Source of the DNA: Verrucomicrobiota bacterium
Lineage (GTDB): Bacteria > Verrucomicrobiota > Verrucomicrobiia > Opitutales > UBA2995
Assembly: GCA_027622555.1 (NCBI GenBank)
Contig: JAQBYJ010000050.1
Span: 1-40,734, forward strand
Direction of reading: 5' to 3'
Length of the DNA: 40,734 nt
Shown: positions 35,975 through 40,734 of the stretch, one piece after another
Layout of the letters: every line of letters begins with the position of its first letter
Numbering within the stretch: position 1 is the stretch's first letter
Translations under genes and position numbers: made by a program
Notes under the pieces: generated by a model
Seen by the model: the letters and a program-made list of their open reading frames with translations, nothing else
Database searches by the model: none
Told to the model about the DNA's origin: nothing

Positions 35975-37267
35975 TCAATGAGAGTTCTTCCCAAGCTCAA
36001 AAATAGCGGAACCAATTGCAGAAAGCTGTTCTTGAGTTAGCGCATGATTTTCTAGAGCCGAACTAACTTCCGACTGAAGAGCCGATAGATCCTTCAGCGC
36101 TTCTCCCCGCCGTAACTCAAATACCAAGCGATTAATCCGTCCACTGATTCGACCAAGCGCAGGACGGAGCTCTTCGACCAGATCGGGCGGATCGGTCATC
36201 GTAGCTGGGCCTTCGAGCGTTTTGAATTGGATCGCCTTGGCCGCCTCGATCTGTGCTTTGAAAAAAGCCTCCACTGCGGAAGTATCGGGCGGACCCACGC
36301 TCTGACGCTGGGATTCTTCGATTACGCCCTTCACAGCCGCCTCAATGACACGTGCTTCCTGGGCCAGGTCCTCGACAGGTTTTCCAAGAACGCGTTTACT
36401 TTCGGCCACCGCGACCATCAAAGACAGGCGCTCATCCATGGCGGCAAGTAATGCGGGTAGCGGAGTTGCGGTTTTGAATTCGTTGCCGGGAGGAAGATAG
36501 GCTTGCCGGAGATTCCCCAAGGTTCCATCCGCTTCTTTGGCCAGCAACCAGGCATCCAATTGATCGGCCAGTTCGACCTTCTCCGGGTGAACGAGCCAGG
36601 CCTTGTTATCCCGGGAGAATGGAGCCAAAGCTGTTGCATCCGGCAACCGTCGCAACCAGTGAGGCGCTTCCATGGTATCGGTTACTATGGCATCTACCTT
36701 GTTCTCAGTTAACAGGACCGGGACCCTTTGGTTGTCATTGGAAGTTACAATGAACGCATTTGGAAATGTCTTGCGGGTAACCCGTTCCAGATGGCCGCCG
36801 TGATTTACCCCAATCCGAATTCCCGGATGGTTGAAAGATTCAAGTGGTGGATTTTTCCCACGCTCACCCACAATGACCACGGCACCGCTTCTTGCGATGG
36901 GGACGGTAAACCGACCGACCATAGACCTGTCTTCCCTCACGGTTACACCACTCATAGCCACATCAAATTTTCCCGTTTCCAGGTCTTTCAAAAGATCAAC
37001 CCACTGGAAGATCACGAATTCCACATCCATCCGGCGATCGGCAGCAAAAGCTTTCGCCAATTCGATTTCGAATCCTTCCAATTTGTCATTCTCCTTGGTT
37101 GAACTGAAGGGAGCGTAGTCACCGGACATTCCAACCCTTAGGATCTTTGTGGCTTCAAGGTCGGTTCCAAGGAGGCCATCGCTCAAGCCAACGAGTAGAC
37201 TAGAAAGCAAAAATAATCGCGTAACGAAACTAAAGCACTTCGATATTAATCGACAGGGTTTGGACAT
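35975..37267 (-). CDS. Exported cyclohexadienyl dehydratase / chorismate mutase (PheC-AroQ gamma) fusion
   Basis: A 430-residue periplasmic protein. A signal peptide covers residues 1-about 33. A solute-binding-fold domain (42-265) resembles cyclohexadienyl dehydratase: RVGMSGDYAPFSS, GFEIELAKAFA, IGVNHGGHLERV (153-163) and VTDTMEAPHW (195-204) match PheC more than amino-acid-binding proteins. A helical AroQ-gamma chorismate mutase (about 270-385) has LLAAMDERLSLM (Arg280), SKRVLGKPVED and FFKAQIEAAKAIQ (335-347). Together they would turn chorismate to prephenate, then to phenylpyruvate or phenylalanine, outside the cytoplasm. In the PIEDLTREQ-type motif the conserved Arg is Gln302-303 (DLAQEA), which may weaken mutase activity. 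Confidence 0.75.
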   Translation of the reverse strand: MSKPCRLISKCFSFVTRLFLLSSLLVGLSDGLLGTDLEATKILRVGMSGDYAPFSSTKENDKLEGFEIELAKAFAADRRMDVEFVIFQWVDLLKDLETGKFDVAMSGVTVREDRSMVGRFTVPIARSGAVVIVGERGKNPPLESFNHPGIRIGVNHGGHLERVTRKTFPNAFIVTSNDNQRVPVLLTENKVDAIVTDTMEAPHWLRRLPDATALAPFSRDNKAWLVHPEKVELADQLDAWLLAKEADGTLGNLRQAYLPPGNEFKTATPLPALLAAMDERLSLMVAVAESKRVLGKPVEDLAQEARVIEAAVKGVIEESQRQSVGPPDTSAVEAFFKAQIEAAKAIQFKTLEGPATMTDPPDLVEELRPALGRISGRINRLVFELRRGEALKDLSALQSEVSSALENHALTQEQLSAIGSAIFELGKNSH

Positions 37268-37366
37268 GGAGTAAAATTCTCTTCATCAGACCGTGCAGTC
37301 TAGTCTTTATTTTCGGACTAATTTTCGTAGGGTGTAACTAACTATGCGGGGAATATTGAAAGTAGC

Positions 37367-37470
37367 CGTAGGGCCAGTTGCTTGCAACTCGGCCTACGCG
37401 GTGCACAACGGTCCCGGACAAGGCGTCGATGTATGCCGTAGCGTCAGTTGCTTGCAACTCGACCTCTGCG
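37367..37470. repeat. Two REP-like palindromes, 70 bp apart
   Basis: Copy one (37367-37398) is an imperfect stem, CGTAGGGCCAGTTGC-TT-GCAACTCGGCCTACG. Copy two (37437-37470) repeats CGTAG..CAGTTGCTTGCAACTCG..CTC.GCG with drift. Both centre on AGTTGCTTGCAACT and are offset by exactly 70 bp. They lie between the PheC-AroQ gene and the CWC gene. Such stems are characteristic of REP/BIME-type dispersed elements; only this pair is seen here. Confidence 0.7.
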
Positions 37471-37630
37471 AGTCCCCCGACACCTTCGACAAAGGCATCG
37501 ATGCGAGCATCGAGCCCTACGACGGGTGGATTTGTATTCCGGAAATTGGAACGCACAATGGATTTCCGAGGTTACCCGTGGAAAAAATAAAACCGAATTT
37601 CGTAATCTCAGACACTTCTTCCATTCCGTT

Positions 37631-37849
37631 GTGACCTTCACTCAAATATGCCCCCGCTGTAAAAGCCCGAACGCATGCGGTTTTACCGAGGACCCGTCTA
37701 TCTCGGGATGTTGGTGCACGAAAATTAACATGCCAGCGGCGGTATTGAATTTTATCCAAAAAGAATACAGAGAAACCAGTTGCCTTTGCAAAGCATGCCT
37801 CCTCGATTTGATCGCCGACCTCGACAAGGAAGCCGCTGGTCAAAAATGA
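37631..37849 (+). CDS. Cysteine-rich CWC-type small protein
   Basis: A 72-residue protein starting at GTG 37631 (VTFTQICPRC). The pattern CPRC, CGF, GCWC, CLCKAC with about 20 residues between the CWC and the final cysteines matches the cysteine-rich CWC family, presumed to bind zinc through paired cysteines. A longer ORF upstream runs through the REP palindromes, so the shorter start is preferred. No function is established. It ends 2 bp before a hairpin. Confidence 0.75.
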   Translation: MTFTQICPRCKSPNACGFTEDPSISGCWCTKINMPAAVLNFIQKEYRETSCLCKACLLDLIADLDKEAAGQK

Positions 37850-37851
37850 AA

Positions 37852-37904
37852 AGGCCTGCTCGCTTTGCAACGAACAGGCCTAGTAAAATCCGCTAATATT
37901 TAAG
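37852..37904 (-). terminator. Terminator of the Gly-rich surface protein gene
   Basis: On the minus strand the stem AGGCCTGTTCG (37881-37871) pairs with CGAGCAGGCCT (37862-37852), one mismatch, and is followed by TTTTCATTTTTG (37851 downward). It begins about 28 bp after the surface-protein stop. On the plus strand the same stem follows the CWC stop closely, but no T-run follows it. Confidence 0.75.
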
Positions 37905-37908
37905 GTCT

Positions 37909-39114
37909 TTAAGCGTCCGGACGAGTCCAGACAAAGACCTTGGTTTGGGTATTGAGTGGGAAAACAACATTCACCGCCTTGGACGCGGGATTATTGCTTG
38001 AGGAGTTATCGATACTGTCTTCGTAAATGATGCGATCGCCATTCACAGGTTGTAATACAACAGCAATATTCACCACCTTGTTAAAGTTCTCGGCACGAAC
38101 CGTAACTGTCTTGTTTGGATCTTCATTAAAATCTAAGAGCACAAACTCAGATGTTGTTGTATCCAATGCCACATTTGTCCCAGCAACCTCCGTAATATCC
38201 AAACGCGGTGTAGGAGTGGGAAATACAACCAGATTTGAACCCACACTGGTGAAAGCAGAAGGATCAAAAGTAATGCTGATACCGGACCGATCAATAGTAT
38301 CCACACGGATTCGACCAAACCCTGCAAAGCTATTCCCCAAAGCAGCATAATCATTTCTGAGGCTTTCTGCTCTTATTGCCCCTGAGCCAAAAACATGGGG
38401 CGCGACTAGACGAACCGCGCCGCCACTACCTCCGTTATAAGCACCAGCAAAAAATCTACCTCCCTGAGCTAAAATTACCCCTGTCGAAGCGAGCTCAACC
38501 TGTGTATTGGAAGCGATCAATAGAGCACCACCTCCACCGCCTCCTCCATTTCCCGGAGTTCCAGAGGTACCACCCCCTCCCGATCCGCCAGTCAAGGGTA
38601 TCAACAGAGGCGAACCGTAGACAGCTCCTTCACCAGTACTGGAACCACTTACAGATTGATCCCCGTAACTTCCAGATCCCGCTCCTGTGCTACCAGTACT
38701 ATTGCCGCCCGCTTTTCCTCCACCAGGACCTAAACCGTCTCCGGGAGACACCCCGGCACTTCCAGGAGCTCCACCATCGAAACCACCAGGACCAGGTTGG
38801 CCACCTACACTAGTGCTTCCCTCTCCTCCTGATACATTGATAGTTCCGGCAATCGTTACATTACCGGTCGCCAAGAGATACACCGGGGTGTTGAACTCAT
38901 TTTTCGTGAATGCAAGAGTGAAACCTGCGGCAACGTCTATGGTCGTGGCATGTATGATACCATCAGGAGGTAAAACCATAGTTGTGTTTGAGGTAATATT
39001 AATTGCACCATCACTCTCGTCACTTCCTGAATCAAAGTTGATCTGGGCAAGAACTTGCGCCATGCAGAGAATTAATGAACTCCCTGTAAGAATTATTGTT
39101 TTATAGGTTTTCAT
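37909..39114 (-). CDS. Secreted glycine-rich surface protein
   Basis: A 401-residue exported protein of unrecognised family. Residues 1-23 are a signal peptide (MKTYKTIILTGSSLILCMAQ, cut after VLAQ). Residues about 55-100 look like an extracellular beta-solenoid or adhesin start (DGIIHATTIDVAAGFTLAF, VTIAGTINVSGG). Residues 100-200 are Gly/Ser-rich (GPGGFDGGAPGSAG, GGGGGGGALLI), probably flexible. The rest is beta-rich (VILAQGGRF, GAIRAESLRNDY) to the end. It sits 43 bp after the adjacent repeat protein on the same strand. Likely a cell-surface or matrix protein. Confidence 0.6.
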   Translation of the reverse strand: MKTYKTIILTGSSLILCMAQVLAQINFDSGSDESDGAINITSNTTMVLPPDGIIHATTIDVAAGFTLAFTKNEFNTPVYLLATGNVTIAGTINVSGGEGSTSVGGQPGPGGFDGGAPGSAGVSPGDGLGPGGGKAGGNSTGSTGAGSGSYGDQSVSGSSTGEGAVYGSPLLIPLTGGSGGGGTSGTPGNGGGGGGGALLIASNTQVELASTGVILAQGGRFFAGAYNGGSGGAVRLVAPHVFGSGAIRAESLRNDYAALGNSFAGFGRIRVDTIDRSGISITFDPSAFTSVGSNLVVFPTPTPRLDITEVAGTNVALDTTTSEFVLLDFNEDPNKTVTVRAENFNKVVNIAVVLQPVNGDRIIYEDSIDNSSSNNPASKAVNVVFPLNTQTKVFVWTRPDA

Positions 39115-39157
39115 ATTATTAGCGGATTTGAATTAAAAACATTTATTGAAGTTAAGA

Positions 39158-40734
39158 TCAGGGTTCAACGGGATCGGTTACTTCCACAGGTGGATTAGCC
39201 AAGGTGACTCCAGAAGAAAGATCTCCTGAAACGGAACTGTAGAGCATGACACTCGCCGGAGGATGAGCCACAGTTACGCCAGGAGGCAGATCCCCCGTAT
39301 CAGCCGATAAGGTCAATACACTCACGGGCGGTCGGGCCAATGTTACGTTCGCCGCCAAATCCCCGAGCCCGGCAGAGACGAAAAGCATCACACTGGTCCG
39401 TGGATTTGCCAGGGTGACTCCAGAAGAAAGATCTCCGTTATTGGATGACAATGTAAGTACTGAAACCGGTGGTCGGGCCAGGGTAATTCCAGGGGACTGG
39501 ACTCCAACGTTAGAACTTAAGGCCAGAACGTTTACTGGAGGATTCGCAAACACCATTTGGAATGGTATCGCATTAGAATCGATGGGACTGCTGCCAGAAA
39601 TAAACTCAGCTTCATCTGAGAATCCATCTCCATCGGAATCAATTAAATTGATATTTGTTCCCGCCAGCACTTCGCGGAAATCGGGAAGACCATCCATATC
39701 GGCGTCTTCGAGGTTGTCATTAATACCGTCCATATCAGAATCCTTCTCACCCAGATTAAATCCCAGGAAGGCTTCCACATCGTTTGTCACTCCGTCACCA
39801 TCAATATCCTCTTTACCATCAGAAATTCCGTCATCATCTGAATCGGGATCGTTCGGATCGAGCCCGACGTTCAATTCGATCACATCGCTCAGACCATCCT
39901 GATCCGTATCGGCATCACCCAAAGCGAGAAAAACCGAAACAAACTTTTGCCTGAGGGCATTTCCAATATTGTCTGTAACAGAAGTTTCAACAGTGATGCG
40001 GAAATATCCAGAATCGAGCACCTCGTCCAAAAGGTAGCTGATAATGCTACCATCTTCACTGAAGGAGAAAAGACCACCGGTAAATAGTAGATCATCAGGT
40101 GTGTTAAATAATCCATCCTCGCCCACTCCAATCAGATAAGCGCTTAACTCATCAATTGTGTTAGGATCAATCGCCTCAGAGAAAAAGAGAGTAAACCCAT
40201 TGGTATCACCTATGATGGCATTTTGGGATGGAAGTACTGAATTTACCCTTGGAGGCGTTGAATCAGGGGTAAGGTTCAGAGTAATCGGATCGGAAAACGA
40301 GGCGTTCCCACCCGTATCACTGGCCCGGGCAATTACTTCAATTGAGTTCGTCACATCCAAAGAGCCAGCAGGTAAAGTCACTTCAAAGGGAAAATTGCCA
40401 TCGGTTTTGATCAGTTGATCATCCACATAGAACTCAACATTACGCACCTGGACATCGTCTTGCACATCTACGCGCACCAAGAAAAGAGATCCTTCTTCGA
40501 TTGATGCTCCATCTTCAGGTTCTACAATCGTAACGGTCGGTGGCTGACCTAGACTGTCAAAAGCGAGATAGTTCACGACATGCAGTCCAGCGGTGTGGTC
40601 CGCCACATAGCCAATGCCGTTATAGATAGACCCTGTTCGAAAAGCCTTCCGGAAGGAAGGTTTTCTTTTTTTGGTTCGTAGTTCAGGCTTGAGGACTCTC
40701 CGGGAGAGGTTTGAGAAGGAGTCGAAAGCTGTCG
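39158..40734 (-). CDS. Surface protein with Ig-like, TSP3 and C-terminal tandem repeats (5'-partial)
   Basis: The frame is open to the right window edge, so the N-terminus is outside. From about 40636 to 40570 an LVIVD-type propeller end is seen (GIGYVADHTAGLHVVNYLAF). Then come a bacterial Ig-like domain (PPTVTIVEPEDGASIEEG to about residue 110 of the GTG-40606 reading), a second Ig/Big_5-like domain (about 115-225), Ca-binding thrombospondin type-3 repeats (230-345: DTDQDGLSD, DPDSDDDGISDG, DSDMDGIND, DSDGDGFSD) and 5.5 tandem repeats at the C-terminus. No sorting signal is visible. The basic stretch before 40637 is unlike the rest and may not be genuine coding sequence. Confidence 0.7.
   Translation of the reverse strand, partial: TAFDSFSNLSRRVLKPELRTKKRKPSFRKAFRTGSIYNGIGYVADHTAGLHVVNYLAFDSLGQPPTVTIVEPEDGASIEEGSLFLVRVDVQDDVQVRNVEFYVDDQLIKTDGNFPFEVTLPAGSLDVTNSIEVIARASDTGGNASFSDPITLNLTPDSTPPRVNSVLPSQNAIIGDTNGFTLFFSEAIDPNTIDELSAYLIGVGEDGLFNTPDDLLFTGGLFSFSEDGSIISYLLDEVLDSGYFRITVETSVTDNIGNALRQKFVSVFLALGDADTDQDGLSDVIELNVGLDPNDPDSDDDGISDGKEDIDGDGVTNDVEAFLGFNLGEKDSDMDGINDNLEDADMDGLPDFREVLAGTNINLIDSDGDGFSDEAEFISGSSPIDSNAIPFQMVFANPPVNVLALSSNVGVQSPGITLARPPVSVLTLSSNNGDLSSGVTLANPRTSVMLFVSAGLGDLAANVTLARPPVSVLTLSADTGDLPPGVTVAHPPASVMLYSSVSGDLSSGVTLANPPVEVTDPVEP
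39161..39554 (-). repeat. 5.5 tandem repeats of about 23 residues in the surface protein
   Basis: The unit is (A/R)PPVSVLTLSS..GDLSSGVTLA. Successive copies start NPPVNVLAL, RPPVSVLTL, NPRTSVMLF, RPPVSVLTL, HPPASVMLY and NPPVEV. At DNA level, copies share long stretches (for example the segments at 39192 and 39408 share the text GCCA..GTGACTCCAGAAGAAAG), which favours recent duplication. Copies 2/4 and 3/5 resemble each other most, suggesting a two-unit period. Confidence 0.85.
40639..40673 (+). terminator. Terminator-like hairpin at the surface-gene 5' boundary
   Basis: On the plus strand GAAAA-g-CCTTCC (40639-40650), the GNRA-type loop GGAA, GGAAGG and TTTTC (40655-40665) form a stem followed by TTTTTTT, a classic intrinsic terminator. 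Nearby CTCTC-CGG-GAGAG (40696-40708) is a second small stem. Both fall in the frame of the surface protein, suggesting that the DNA here was intergenic before a rearrangement. Confidence 0.5.

Noticed and set aside
37344-37634. CRISPR-like reading of the 70-bp repeat pair
   Set aside because: Only two drifting palindromic copies and no regular spacers; REP-like instead.

Overview
The window reads as a chromosomal segment of a moderate-GC, Gram-negative bacterium of the PVC group, most likely a marine Verrucomicrobiota (Opitutae-like). This rests on protein style and gene content: classical menaquinone genes, an outer-membrane beta-barrel with a C-terminal Phe, secreted Gly-rich and thrombospondin-type-3 proteins, and a Cys-less FmdB-like protein. 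It is an inference, since there is no rRNA to confirm it. Shine-Dalgarno sequences are weak or absent before many starts.

Layout. 0.1-2.7 kb is a decayed zone: a BlaI/MecI-type repressor with two operator-like palindromes, an IS1634-type transposase remnant, a small CxxC zinc-finger protein, and a wrecked spermidine-synthase-like membrane protein. 2.9-27.1 kb is a dense housekeeping block. It holds metG-menF-menD-menB (minus), ispH (plus), an MBL hydrolase-ribD-rdgB operon (minus, 4-bp overlaps), leuB and alaS (plus), cobW and an FmdB-like gene (minus), a Nudix hydrolase (plus), hemC-cobA/hemD-degT-trpF (minus), asd, tRNA-Val(UAC)-ilvN-ilvC (minus), and an orphan PAS histidine kinase (plus).

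27.1-31.7 kb is a second decay zone. An ATP-grasp gene is split by an internally deleted IS4-superfamily element with a CTAG target duplication. An FGE-sulfatase C-terminal stub sits in front of an intact SCO/SenC copper chaperone, and a small STAS-like gene is broken by a stop and a frameshift. 31.8-40.7 kb is accessory: an outer-membrane porin, MOSC, an inositol-monophosphatase family protein, DNA polymerase IV, a periplasmic cyclohexadienyl dehydratase/chorismate mutase fusion, REP-like palindromes, a CWC cysteine-rich protein, and two secreted surface proteins. The last of these runs off the right edge.

How the genes work together. The men genes make the early naphthoquinone ring of menaquinone from chorismate. 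hemC and cobA/hemD make uroporphyrinogen III and precorrin-2 (heme and siroheme). ilvN/ilvC, leuB, asd and trpF are amino-acid biosynthesis genes. The most interesting items are the PheC-AroQ fusion with a substituted active-site arginine, the valine tRNA leading the ilvNC transcription unit, the two-operator blaI promoter, the dispersed inverted repeats, and the abrupt composition change at the 5' end of the right-edge surface protein. I found no CRISPR array, prophage or clear defence system.
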